From: a bacterium
GTDB lineage: Bacteria > Actinomycetota > Acidimicrobiia > Acidimicrobiales > UBA8592
DNA: 13,819 nucleotides
Direction: 5' to 3'
NCBI GenBank assembly: GCA_002713605.1
Contig: PATL01000008.1
Location: 1 to 13,819, forward strand
The stretch's first letter is position 1. Every line of letters starts with the position of its first letter. The notes below the pieces were generated by a model. The model was not told where the DNA came from. It saw only the letters and a list, made by a program, of their open reading frames with translations, and ran no database searches. Below are positions 1 to 7,128 of this stretch, one piece after another. Made by a program: the position numbers and the translations under genes.

Positions 1-119
1 GGTTTAAGTTAGCAATGGCACAGAAAGATACCGTCAAAGCTCCTCCAGCTTTGCAATTAAAGATAAGCGAAACTCTCCAAAGAATTGATCTTGGGGAAAT
101 CGGCATCGGAGATCTTTAA
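1..119 (+). CDS. C-terminal end of an unidentified gene (partial)
   Basis: A frame stays open from position 3 at the left edge to a TAA at 117-119, encoding about 38 residues that end in LGEIGIGDL. An internal ATG at 15 would give only 34 residues. Because the frame is open to the edge, a truncated 3' end of a longer gene is more likely than a free-standing small gene. The segment (ALQLKISETLQRIDLGEI) looks like the end of a charged amphipathic helix. It vaguely recalls the region after the kinase domain of UbiB/ABC1-type proteins, but the match is too weak for a name. In mycobacteria the gene upstream of the DUF2342 gene is a D,D-carboxypeptidase, and nothing here confirms that either. Confidence 0.45.
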   Translation, partial: FKLAMAQKDTVKAPPALQLKISETLQRIDLGEIGIGDL

Positions 120-191
120 TTAACTCTAATATTTTTGCCTTCTCTGTGTTTAAGGTGTCAGTCAACACTGATTTACGAGTACGATCTTTAT

Positions 192-347
192 ATGCAAATT
201 TTAGCTGCGGAATGGCATTGGTGGTTAGCAGTAGTTCTGACTCCCGCTACTGTAATGACAGTCCTTGCAGTTATTGGTGGATATTTCTTTAAGGTAGTTC
301 GACCCAAGTACCCACCAAAGTACAAGAAACCTAACCCGGAACTATAA
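192..347 (+). CDS. Small single-pass membrane protein, unknown function
   Basis: This is a 51-residue protein if started at the ATG at 192; the same frame extends to a TTG at 135 (70 residues). I prefer 192 because the extra residues (MPSLCLRCQSTLIYEYDLY) look unlike a protein N-terminus and would put charge and Cys before the membrane segment. Residues about 8-32 are a Trp-rich hydrophobic helix (HWWLAVVLTPATVMTVLAV), followed by a Lys/Pro-rich tail (RPKYPPKYKKPNPEL). The positive-inside rule predicts N-out, C-in. The stop is one base before the GTG of the DUF2342 gene, so the two are probably translated together. No strong Shine-Dalgarno sequence is seen. I do not recognise the family; the membrane helix and tight spacing are the main support that it is real. 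Confidence 0.6.
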   Translation: MQILAAEWHWWLAVVLTPATVMTVLAVIGGYFFKVVRPKYPPKYKKPNPEL

Positions 348-348
348 C

Positions 349-1407
349 GTGACCGATACATCGGTCGATTGGGAATTAGCACGGCAGGTTGCAACAAAAA
401 TAGGAGACCGAAGTAATGTAGTGTCCTCCTATCACTACGCAACGTTATCGCCAGATTTTGAACGGTTTACTGCCCAGGCAGAGGAACTTGTAGCAGAGAC
501 AACTGGTTTAGTATCTCAAATGGGAAAAGCCCGTGGCAGAGTAGCGGACAGGCCAATGTGGATTGATGCAAATATTGATTCATTTCAACGTTTACTCAAA
601 CCACTATCAAAAAAATTAACAACTCCTGATACTTCATTACTAAAAGAGTTCGGATCAAAAGCTAGTGGTGCAGAAATGGGGTTGTTACTTGGGTGGATGT
701 CCGGCAGAGTACTCGGCCAATATGACCTACTAATTATTGAAGACGAGAACCCTGAAGACCAAGACATTGTCTACTACGTCGGGCCTAACGTTCTAGCTAT
801 TGAAAAAAAATATGGTTTCCCTCCAGAAGAATTTCGCCTTTGGTTAGCTCTCCACGAGTGTACCCATAGAGCTCAATTCACTGGAGTCCCATGGTTGAGA
901 GATCATTTTCTTGGGTTAGTTAACAAAACATTAGAGACAGTGGATCCTGATCCAGAGATGTTGCGTGACGCTACAAAAAGAATAGTTGAAGCAAAAAAAA
1001 ATGGTGAAGATATTTTTGAGGACGGAGGGTTACCGGCTTTATTTACTAGTCCCGAACAGCGCGAAACGCTAAACCAAATCTCTGGAATGATGAGTTTGCT
1101 AGAAGGCCATGGAGACGTAACTATGGATCGTGCAGGCGCTGGTCATATCACTAATGCTGATGTTTTCGCAAAAACCTTCCGAGCTAGACGAAACTCAGCG
1201 AAGGGCTTAACTAGGATATTCCAAAAGGTCGCTGGTTTCGAAGCAAAACTTAACCAATATCAAGCAGGGGAAAATTTTATTGAAGAAGTTGAAGGTTCAG
1301 GAGGAACTCAACTACTTGATAGAGCATGGGAAACGCCAGAGAATCTACCTAACCTTGACGAGATCAAATCTCCACAAGCATGGATCAAACGAATCAATAA
1401 TCAATAA
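349..1407 (+). CDS. DUF2342 / 'coenzyme F420 biosynthesis-associated' zinc-metalloprotease-like protein
   Basis: This 352-residue protein belongs to the actinobacterial DUF2342 family, annotated as zinc-dependent metalloprotease or F420 biosynthesis-associated protein; its substrate is not known. It carries the zinc-binding HExxH motif as HECTH (residues 169-173) in WLALHECTHRAQF. The family signature upstream, GLLLGWMSGRVLGQYD, is present, as is the downstream LLEGHGDVTMD (E252, G253, H254), which could supply the third metal ligand. The length is usual for the family. It starts with GTG at 349, one base after the stop of the small membrane protein. It lies directly upstream of tilS, as Rv3626c does beside mesJ/tilS in M. 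tuberculosis. No signal peptide or membrane segment is visible, so it is probably cytoplasmic. The family call is secure; the 'F420' label comes from gene co-occurrence, not biochemistry. Confidence 0.88.
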   Translation: MTDTSVDWELARQVATKIGDRSNVVSSYHYATLSPDFERFTAQAEELVAETTGLVSQMGKARGRVADRPMWIDANIDSFQRLLKPLSKKLTTPDTSLLKEFGSKASGAEMGLLLGWMSGRVLGQYDLLIIEDENPEDQDIVYYVGPNVLAIEKKYGFPPEEFRLWLALHECTHRAQFTGVPWLRDHFLGLVNKTLETVDPDPEMLRDATKRIVEAKKNGEDIFEDGGLPALFTSPEQRETLNQISGMMSLLEGHGDVTMDRAGAGHITNADVFAKTFRARRNSAKGLTRIFQKVAGFEAKLNQYQAGENFIEEVEGSGGTQLLDRAWETPENLPNLDEIKSPQAWIKRINNQ

Positions 1408-1439
1408 ATTATTGGCGTTCCTTAAAAAAATACTTAAAG

Positions 1440-2318
1440 ATGACCATTGTGATTAGTGACCTATTAAATCGTTGTACTTTCCCTGAAGGTCCACTGGAGT
1501 GCGCAGTCTCCGGAGGAGCTGACTCTATGGCGCTTTTGATACTAGCTACACAAGTAAGTACTGAAGTAAAAGCAATCCATGTTGATCATGGAATACGAGA
1601 GAATACTAGCGATGAGGCAAATTTTGTATTCCAAACTGCACAATCACTAGGAGCTAACTTTGAATCTGTGACGATAGAAGTACAACCAGGCCCAAACCTT
1701 GAAGCTAGAGCAAGAAAAGCACGGTATTCGGTCCTTCCAAAAAATGTCCTCACAGGACACACAGCAGATGATCAAGCGGAAACCATTTTATTAGCCTTAA
1801 TTCGCGGAAGTGCCTGGCATGGTCTTTCAGGTATCCGCCCCTCCCTTCAACGACCTATTTTGAAACTAAGAAGAGTGGAAACTGAAGCAGTTTGTGAAGA
1901 ATTCAACATTAATTACTTCAAAGATCCATCAAACGATGATTTACTCTTTCGGCGTAATCAAATCAGACATCAAATCCTCCCGCTTTTGAACTCAATTTCA
2001 GACAGAGATCTTGTTCCAATTCTTGAAAGACAAGCAGAAATATTGCGATCAGGGGCAGATTTCCTCAAGGATGAATCAGAAAAGGTAAACCCAACTAAAT
2101 GTGACGAGCTATTAGCAGCTCATTCGGCAGTCGCAAGAGAATCAATACGGAACTGGATATGGGAGAATCGGAATGATGATCATCCACCGGACATTGCAAC
2201 TATTGACCGAGTTCTTGCAGTTGCTTCTCTTGAAATGCGCTCTACTGATATTGGAAGCGGATGGAGAGTAGAAAGAACCAATCGAGTTCTAAGGATTGTT
2301 CCTCCAAAAGAAATCTAA
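1440..2318 (+). CDS. tilS: tRNA(Ile)-lysidine synthase
   Basis: TilS uses ATP and lysine to convert C34 of the CAU-anticodon tRNA-Ile to lysidine, switching the codon read from AUG to AUA. The N-terminal PP-loop ATPase motif SGGADS is at residues 24-29, followed by VDHGIR and the family block LTGHTADDQAETILLALIRG. At 292 residues it is the short form with the N-type ATPase domain and a brief helical extension. The extra C-terminal tRNA-recognition domain of the E. coli enzyme (about 430 residues) is missing, which is common in actinobacteria. The ATG at 1440 follows the preceding stop by 32 bases, with only a weak purine-rich stretch as ribosome binding site. The tilS-hpt order is widely conserved in bacteria and supports the call. 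Confidence 0.93.
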   Translation: MTIVISDLLNRCTFPEGPLECAVSGGADSMALLILATQVSTEVKAIHVDHGIRENTSDEANFVFQTAQSLGANFESVTIEVQPGPNLEARARKARYSVLPKNVLTGHTADDQAETILLALIRGSAWHGLSGIRPSLQRPILKLRRVETEAVCEEFNINYFKDPSNDDLLFRRNQIRHQILPLLNSISDRDLVPILERQAEILRSGADFLKDESEKVNPTKCDELLAAHSAVARESIRNWIWENRNDDHPPDIATIDRVLAVASLEMRSTDIGSGWRVERTNRVLRIVPPKEI

Positions 2319-2363
2319 GAGATGCACAACTCAATTCAATATCTGGGTTAGTGTGCCCACGTT

Positions 2364-2906
2364 ATGAATGATCAACTAAAACCCCCAGGACAAATCCTGC
2401 TCAGCGAAAAACAAATACAAAACCGAATAGGAGAACTCGGACAACAAATCACAAAGGACTATGAGAATAAAGCACCCTTATTAATTGGAGTTTTAAAAGG
2501 AGCCTTCATCTATATGGCAGATCTCGCCCGAGCAATCTCACTACCTATTGAATTTGATTTCATGGCAGTATCTTCTTATGGAAACGCCACTAAAACTAGT
2601 GGGGTTGTACGAATAGTCAAAGACCTTGACATAGACCTAAGTGGACGAGATGTTATCGTTGTCGAAGACATTATTGATAGTGGACTTACACTCAACTATT
2701 TAAGAAAAAATCTTGAATCTAGGGGTCCAACGTCACTAGAAGTTTGTGCACTTCTTGTTCGGTCTGGACGGCAAGCCGGTGAATTAGGGCTGAAATATGT
2801 TGGTTTCGAAATTCCTCCTGATTTCGTAATCGGTTATGGACTTGATGTAGCAGAAAAGTATAGAAACCTCCCAGATCTTTGGAGTTATGACCCATCTCTT
2901 GACTAA
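2364..2906 (+). CDS. hpt: Hypoxanthine(-guanine) phosphoribosyltransferase
   Basis: This purine-salvage enzyme joins hypoxanthine or guanine to PRPP to give IMP or GMP. It has 180 residues, the normal bacterial length. The PRPP-binding signature VIVVEDIIDSGLTL is present, with the acidic pair E101/D102 and the probable catalytic D105. The flexible-loop and dimer segment DFMAVSSYG and the C-terminal FVIGYGLDVAEKYRNLPDL, which contacts the purine and metal, are also there. It lies 45 bases downstream of tilS, the same pairing as Rv3625c-Rv3624c. In most actinobacteria ftsH follows hpt; here a 106-bp gap and a phosphatase-like gene follow instead. The ATG at 2364 is the first sensible start and gives the normal N-terminus, although no strong Shine-Dalgarno sequence precedes it. 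Confidence 0.94.
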   Translation: MNDQLKPPGQILLSEKQIQNRIGELGQQITKDYENKAPLLIGVLKGAFIYMADLARAISLPIEFDFMAVSSYGNATKTSGVVRIVKDLDIDLSGRDVIVVEDIIDSGLTLNYLRKNLESRGPTSLEVCALLVRSGRQAGELGLKYVGFEIPPDFVIGYGLDVAEKYRNLPDLWSYDPSLD

Positions 2907-3001
2907 AAACTGTTACCAGTCCAGAAATGTTGCATAAGATAGCCATATCAGGGGTGGAACAGCTCTCACAGGTACTAAGATTCTTTGAGGGCATACCTAA
3001 C

Positions 3002-3006
3002 AGGAG
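3002..3006 (+). promoter_or_regulatory. Shine-Dalgarno AGGAG deciding a TTG start
   Basis: AGGAG lies six bases upstream of the TTG at 3013 and 21 bases upstream of the alternative ATG at 3028. This favours TTG as the start of the phosphatase-like gene. The spacing and perfect core make it one of the clearer ribosome binding sites in the window. Confidence 0.6.
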
Positions 3007-3012
3007 ATAAAT

Positions 3013-3606
3013 TTGCGCCAGTTAAATATGAGAGGAAAATGGGCAGAAGGAATCCAGCCACGGAACCTCATTTGGATCATTACAGACCGGCTAGCAGTTT
3101 GTGAACGACCCGGAGGATATGGTTCGCAACACAGAAAAGTAAGACGTATCGAAGAGCTTATTTGGATACGACGAAATGACTTCAAAAGAGTTATTTCAAT
3201 AATTCCCGCAAATCATAACCTCCATAACTATGAAGAATTTGACATTGAATGTGTCCATCGTCCCGTAGCCCTAGGGGGTCACCTAAATACAGTTTTAAGT
3301 GTCCTTTACTCCGACCTTAATAAATTGATCAAGAATAATGAAAGGTTACTTCTGCATCATGAAGAAGTTGGAGATACTGTCGGCGGAACCCTTGCAGGTT
3401 ATCTCGTATGGAATGGGTTTATTGAATCTGTTCCAGAAGCAATAACCAAAATGGAGAAGACGCTAAAGCGAGTTATTGGCCCAATAGGTAGGGAAATAGC
3501 ATCTACCTCAACGCATTTACCGACTCCAGAAGAGATGATTGCGTTAGATGAGGAAAGATTAGCCGAACTAGAAGCTATACAAGCTGAAGATCACATCGTA
3601 GAATAG
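3013..3606 (+). CDS. Dual-specificity-phosphatase-like protein with degenerate P-loop (probable pseudophosphatase)
   Basis: The 197-residue protein follows the layout of small dual-specificity or tyrosine phosphatases. It has an N-terminal strand ending in ITDRLAVCERPGG, then a WIRRNDFKRVISI strand, a HxP segment (VHRPVA) where the general-acid loop normally lies, a long helix, and LLLHHEEVGDTVGGTLAGYLVW in place of the P-loop and its helix. In active members this reads HCxxGxxRTGT. Here the cysteine position is H116 and the arginine position is T122, and no Asp follows the HxP proline, so all three catalytic residues look replaced. The domain assignment is by eye from pattern and spacing. 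Residues 20-35 (PGGYGSQHRKVRRIEE) are an unusual basic insertion. The C-terminus is an acidic helical tail. The gene lies 7 bases before folK, so it is probably in the folate operon. The function is unknown; phosphoprotein or ligand binding is one possibility. Confidence 0.6.
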   Translation: MRQLNMRGKWAEGIQPRNLIWIITDRLAVCERPGGYGSQHRKVRRIEELIWIRRNDFKRVISIIPANHNLHNYEEFDIECVHRPVALGGHLNTVLSVLYSDLNKLIKNNERLLLHHEEVGDTVGGTLAGYLVWNGFIESVPEAITKMEKTLKRVIGPIGREIASTSTHLPTPEEMIALDEERLAELEAIQAEDHIVE

Positions 3607-3613
3607 TTTCGCA

Positions 3614-4060
3614 GTGGGACGAGCATTTCTTGGACTGGGTTCAAATCTTGGCGAAAAAGAAACTTTCCTAAGGGAAGCTGTGGATTCTTTTCAAGACCTG
3701 AAAGCAGTATCAGGCATTTACGAAACTGAACCAGTAGGTGGACCGGATCAGGATTCCTATTTAAACATAGTTATCGAACTTGAGACTGATCTTGGAGCCA
3801 GAGAACTCTTAGAACATGCTCAAATGCTTGAGAAAAGAGCTAATCGCAAACGAGAAATTCGGTGGGGACCAAGAACGCTTGATGTTGATGTTCTTTGGGT
3901 AGAAGGTGAAAAAGTACACGAACCAGACCTTATAGTGCCACATCCGAGAATGAAGGAAAGAGCTTTCGTAATGATCCCGTTGGGTGAATTAGAGCCTCAG
4001 TTTCTAGATGATTGGAATGATCCTAATGAAGGCGAAGTTCATCGATTGAGTGACTGGTGA
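3614..4060 (+). CDS. folK: 6-hydroxymethyl-7,8-dihydropterin pyrophosphokinase (HPPK)
   Basis: HPPK transfers pyrophosphate from ATP to 6-hydroxymethyl-dihydropterin, the step before dihydropteroate synthase in folate synthesis. The 148-residue sequence has the N-terminal GLGSNLG (residues 7-13), YETEPVGGPDQDSYLN for pterin binding, and the family signature WGPRTLDVDVLW, whose D90 and D92 bind the two magnesium ions. The later HPRMKERAFVMIPL block is also present. GTG at 3614 is the chosen start because it puts the first strand immediately before GLGSNLG. The stop overlaps the next gene's GTG as GTGA, which indicates translational coupling. The usual partners folE, folP and folB are not in this window. 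Confidence 0.94.
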   Translation: MGRAFLGLGSNLGEKETFLREAVDSFQDLKAVSGIYETEPVGGPDQDSYLNIVIELETDLGARELLEHAQMLEKRANRKREIRWGPRTLDVDVLWVEGEKVHEPDLIVPHPRMKERAFVMIPLGELEPQFLDDWNDPNEGEVHRLSDW

Positions 4061-4791
4061 AACCTCCTACGGTAGGAATAATAGGGCCGGGTAGGGTAGG
4101 CCTAAGTTTCTCTTTAGCATTACGTTCAATTGGTTGGGATGTAAGGACGCCACTGGGGAAAGAAGATGACATCAGCAAAATTGAATCAGACCTTGACTTT
4201 ATCCTTATTACGACACCTGATCACGAAATTAGATCTGTCGCTCAAAACCTGAACCAAACCAAAGCTACTGTTGCCCATGTATCAGGAGTTACAGGACTTA
4301 GCTCTCTGCTGCCGCATCAAAAGAGAGCTTCCTTGCATCCACTGGTGTCAATGCCAACACCGGAAATAGGGGAAAAGAGACTCCTTGAAAACTCCTGGTT
4401 CGCAATTGATGGAGACCCCCATATTGAACTCTTAGTTGATGCATTAGGCGGGCAAAGATTTCGTATAACGGATGAACTCAGACCTTTGTACCATGCAACG
4501 GCGTGTATTGCGTCAAATCATCTCGTTGTATTAATGGCTCAGGTTAAGAGGCTATCCAATGAGCTCAATATACCTTTTGACCCATTTCTTCGACTTTCTG
4601 CGACCACATTAGAAGGCTTATCTGAACTACAACCAGAGGAGGCCTTAACTGGTCCTGCAGCAAGAGGAGATGAAGATACCGTCAAAACCCACCTAGAATC
4701 CCTCCCCCAAGCGGAGAGATACTTATATGAATGCCTATTAGAAGGAGCGAAAGAGCTCGCAAACCAATCTATTATTAAAAAGAGCGAATAG
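4057..4791 (+). CDS. DUF2520 Rossmann-fold protein, possible ketopantoate-reductase-like enzyme
   Basis: The 244-residue protein begins with a dinucleotide-binding Rossmann strand and loop, VGIIGPGRVGLSFSLAL (G10, G12, G15), followed by LITTPDHEI, as in the 6-phosphogluconate-dehydrogenase-like superfamily. The second half has the DUF2520 markers YHATACIASNHLVVL and ALTGPAARGD. It overlaps folK by four bases and ends two bases before panC. The same folK...DUF2520-panC order occurs as Rv3606c...Rv3603c-Rv3602c in M. tuberculosis. Known family members are uncharacterised. The fold plus the fixed panC neighbour suggest a role in pantothenate synthesis, such as NADPH-dependent ketopantoate reduction, but that is inference; classical PanE motifs are not obvious. 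Soluble, with no signal peptide. Confidence 0.85.
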   Translation: MKPPTVGIIGPGRVGLSFSLALRSIGWDVRTPLGKEDDISKIESDLDFILITTPDHEIRSVAQNLNQTKATVAHVSGVTGLSSLLPHQKRASLHPLVSMPTPEIGEKRLLENSWFAIDGDPHIELLVDALGGQRFRITDELRPLYHATACIASNHLVVLMAQVKRLSNELNIPFDPFLRLSATTLEGLSELQPEEALTGPAARGDEDTVKTHLESLPQAERYLYECLLEGAKELANQSIIKKSE

Positions 4792-4793
4792 AT

Positions 4794-5651
4794 ATGGAAA
4801 CAATAATCACACCCAAAGACTTACAGATACATCTAGACGATCTCCGAAGTAGTCAAAGGTCAATAGGTTTGGTTCCTACAATGGGATATCTGCACGATGG
4901 GCATCTCTCACTTATTCGGAAAGCTAAATCTGAAAATGATGTTGTTGTAACAACAATTTTTGTTAATCCACTCCAATTTTCAGAAACAGAAGATCTAGAT
5001 ACTTATCCGAAAGATATAGAAAAGGATACTTTTCTTGCTAGGGATGCAGGAACTGATTTTTTATTTACCCCAAGCTATGAAGAAATGTTTTGTGACGACG
5101 TCATGACCACAGTTTCAGTTCGTGATATCTCTTCTGTGCTTGAGGGTGCTTCGCGCCCAACTCATTTCTCAGGGGTTGCTACCATTGTCGCAAAGCTATT
5201 TAATATTGTCGGAGGCTGCTCAGCCTATTTCGGGGAAAAGGATTGGCAGCAAATCCAAGTAATAAAGCGGATGGCGCAAGACTTGTCGTATCGAGTTGAG
5301 ATAAAAGGATGTCCAATTGTTAGGGAAGAAGATGGGCTTGCTATGTCAAGTAGAAATATTTACTTAACTGAAAAACAACGAAAAGAAGCATCTAATATTC
5401 CGGAATCTTTGTTGAAAGCGCATGAACAGATTAAAGCTGGAGAGAAACAGTCAACAGTTATTAAGGGAATAATATCTGAACAGCTAAACAGGTCATCTGC
5501 GATTGACATTGATTATGTGGAGCTAGTCAACGGAGAAAATCTTACAAAAACGGATCAGATAGATGAACAAACAAGAGTATTAGTTGCAGTAAGAATAGGT
5601 TCTGCACGACTCATAGATAATATGAATGCGCTAGAGGGACTTGATCTTTAA
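4794..5651 (+). CDS. panC: Pantothenate synthetase (pantoate--beta-alanine ligase)
   Basis: PanC condenses pantoate with beta-alanine through a pantoyl-adenylate, the last step of vitamin B5 synthesis. All hallmark blocks are present: VPTMGYLHDGHLSLIRKA with the ATP-binding H34 and H37, TTIFVNPLQFSETEDLDTYP, VLEGASRPTHFSGVATIV, KLFNIV, AYFGEKDWQQIQVIKRM, and the MSSRNIYLT loop. The length of 285 residues is normal. The ATG at 4794 follows the previous stop by two bases, so the two genes are cotranslated. panD, which supplies beta-alanine and follows panC in mycobacteria, is absent here and must lie elsewhere or be replaced by uptake. A 54-bp gap with a short dyad separates it from lysS. Confidence 0.95.
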   Translation: METIITPKDLQIHLDDLRSSQRSIGLVPTMGYLHDGHLSLIRKAKSENDVVVTTIFVNPLQFSETEDLDTYPKDIEKDTFLARDAGTDFLFTPSYEEMFCDDVMTTVSVRDISSVLEGASRPTHFSGVATIVAKLFNIVGGCSAYFGEKDWQQIQVIKRMAQDLSYRVEIKGCPIVREEDGLAMSSRNIYLTEKQRKEASNIPESLLKAHEQIKAGEKQSTVIKGIISEQLNRSSAIDIDYVELVNGENLTKTDQIDEQTRVLVAVRIGSARLIDNMNALEGLDL

Positions 5652-5681
5652 CTTACTCGTTTAAATCCCTGAAATACCATC

Positions 5682-5698
5682 AAGTCCCTGCGAGACTT
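5682..5698 (+). repeat. Short inverted repeat before lysS
   Basis: Perfect 5-bp arms, AAGTC and GACTT, flank a 7-base spacer (CCTGCGA), ending just before the AGGA that probably serves as lysS ribosome binding site (5699-5702). It could form a small hairpin in the leader. The arms are too short, and there is no T-run, so a terminator or T-box is not supported. It may be chance. Confidence 0.25.
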
Positions 5699-5705
5699 AG
5701 GAAAC

Positions 5706-7106
5706 ATGAATACACCATATAAATATGAGAGAACAGAAACAGTTGAGGAATTAACTTCCAAATATTCATCTATTCCTGATGGAACGGGGTCAGGAGTTCA
5801 TGTTTCAATCGCTGGAAGAATTATGCAAAGACGTGATCAAGGAAAGGTTGTTTTCGGAAATCTACAAGACAGTTCAGGAAGGATTCAACTCTTTGCTCCT
5901 TCAAAGTCAACTCCTGACTTTGAAGCATTTTCAGCTCTAAACATCGGTGATTGGATTGGCGTCAAGGGTGAGGTCATGAAAACTAAACGCGGCGAACTAT
6001 CAGTAAAAGTTGATCAATGGGAAATCCTCGCAGAAACTAAAAGATCATTTCCAGATAAATGGCATGGCATAAGTGACCCTGACACACGATATCGGCAACG
6101 CTATGTAGATATGTGGGTAACAGAAGGAGCTAAAAGAGCTTTTATTCTTCGAAGCAAACTGATCTCAAAGACTAGAAAATGGTTAGAAGAAAAGGAATTT
6201 ATGGAGGTTGAAACTCCTGTGTTTCACCCCATTCCAGGCGGGGCACTTGCCAAACCATTCGTAACGCATCATAACGCACTGGATACAGATCTATATCTGC
6301 GCATAGCCCCGGAACTTTATTTGAAGAGATTAGTAGTTGGTGGTTTCGAGAAAGTATTTGAGATAGCAAGAGTATTTCGGAATGAAGGAATTTCCAGTAG
6401 ACATAATCCCGAATTCACGATGTTGGAACTTTATGAAGCTTATGCCGACTGGAATGACATTATGGAGCTTGCTGAAAATCTCATTGAGTACTTAGCTGTG
6501 GAACTCACTGGATCTTCTAAAGTTTCTTTTGATGGGAAAGATATTGATCTCTCTGCACCATGGAGAAGGGCATCAATGATTGAGTTAATCTTAGAACAGA
6601 CTGGTCATGCTATTTCATTGGAAACGCCCCTAGATGAGTTACGGAATTTGTGCGAACAATACGATATTGAAGTCCAATCCTCATATGGGCCTGGGAAAAT
6701 GATCCTTGAACTTTATGAGAAAACAGTTGAGCCCAATATTTGGAATCCATGTTTTGTAACAGAGTATCCAAAAGAAGTTTCACCTTTGTCCCGAGACCAC
6801 CGAGATAAAGAAGGCCTCACTGAACGATTCGAAGGGATTATTGCGGGACGAGAAATTCTTAATGGGTTCTCTGAGTTGGTTGACTCAGAAGAACAAATGG
6901 AACGATTTAAAGACCAATTAGAAAAGGGTCAATCTGGAGATGAAGAAGCTATGGGCGTCGATGTGGATTACGTACGTGCCCTTGAATTTGGTTTACCGCC
7001 AACAGGGGGGATTGGAATTGGAATTGATCGTTTGGTGATGATGTTGGCAGATGTACAGACAATCAGGGATGTCGTTCTGTTCCCAACACTTCGACCAGAA
7101 CAGTAG
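5706..7106 (+). CDS. lysS: Lysyl-tRNA synthetase, class II
   Basis: This enzyme charges tRNA-Lys using ATP. An N-terminal OB-fold anticodon-binding domain (residues about 30-130, VHVSIAGRIMQRRDQGKVVFGNLQD) precedes the class II catalytic core. The core has motif 1 (METETPVFHP-like VETPVFHPIPGGALAKPF), motif 2 FRNEGISSRHNPEFTMLE (F224 onward) and motif 3 GIGIGIDRLVMML (R442), and the C-terminus VLFPTLRPEQ. At 466 residues it is slightly shorter than most bacterial LysRS (about 490-510) because the helical N-terminal extension is reduced to a few residues. AGGA at 5699-5702 lies close to the ATG. lysS upstream of clpC is conserved in actinobacteria, usually with lsr2 between them; here a prenyl synthase gene on the opposite strand intervenes. 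It converges with that gene across a 22-bp gap. Confidence 0.96.
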   Translation: MNTPYKYERTETVEELTSKYSSIPDGTGSGVHVSIAGRIMQRRDQGKVVFGNLQDSSGRIQLFAPSKSTPDFEAFSALNIGDWIGVKGEVMKTKRGELSVKVDQWEILAETKRSFPDKWHGISDPDTRYRQRYVDMWVTEGAKRAFILRSKLISKTRKWLEEKEFMEVETPVFHPIPGGALAKPFVTHHNALDTDLYLRIAPELYLKRLVVGGFEKVFEIARVFRNEGISSRHNPEFTMLELYEAYADWNDIMELAENLIEYLAVELTGSSKVSFDGKDIDLSAPWRRASMIELILEQTGHAISLETPLDELRNLCEQYDIEVQSSYGPGKMILELYEKTVEPNIWNPCFVTEYPKEVSPLSRDHRDKEGLTERFEGIIAGREILNGFSELVDSEEQMERFKDQLEKGQSGDEEAMGVDVDYVRALEFGLPPTGGIGIGIDRLVMMLADVQTIRDVVLFPTLRPEQ

Positions 7107-7122
7107 AGCAATCCCTCTGCTG
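7101..7122. terminator. Candidate bidirectional hairpin between convergent lysS and prenyl synthase
   Basis: CAGTAGAG and CTCTGCTG pair as an 8-bp stem (seven Watson-Crick pairs and one G-U) around a 6-base loop. The left arm contains the lysS stop codon TAG (7104-7106), and the structure ends seven bases before the stop of the opposing gene. It sits exactly where a shared terminator is expected. The + strand lacks a T-run after the stem, so efficient intrinsic termination is uncertain. Confidence 0.4.
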
Positions 7123-7128
7123 AAGATG

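Noticed and set aside
158..171. Hairpin TCAGT-CAAC-ACTGA as a terminator after the partial first gene
   Set aside because: The stem is only 5 bp and is not followed by a T-run.
135..191. TTG start extending the small membrane protein to 70 residues
   Set aside because: No ribosome binding site is seen and the added residues do not resemble a coding N-terminus; the ATG at 192 places the membrane helix near the start.
2719..2994. 91-residue frame on the - strand across the end of hpt
   Set aside because: It lies mostly antisense to the well-supported hpt gene and shows no recognisable motif or ribosome binding site.
2907..3012. Possible tRNA or small RNA in the gap after hpt
   Set aside because: No T-loop consensus, cloverleaf arms or terminator hairpin were found in the 106 bases; only the AGGAG ribosome binding site is clear.
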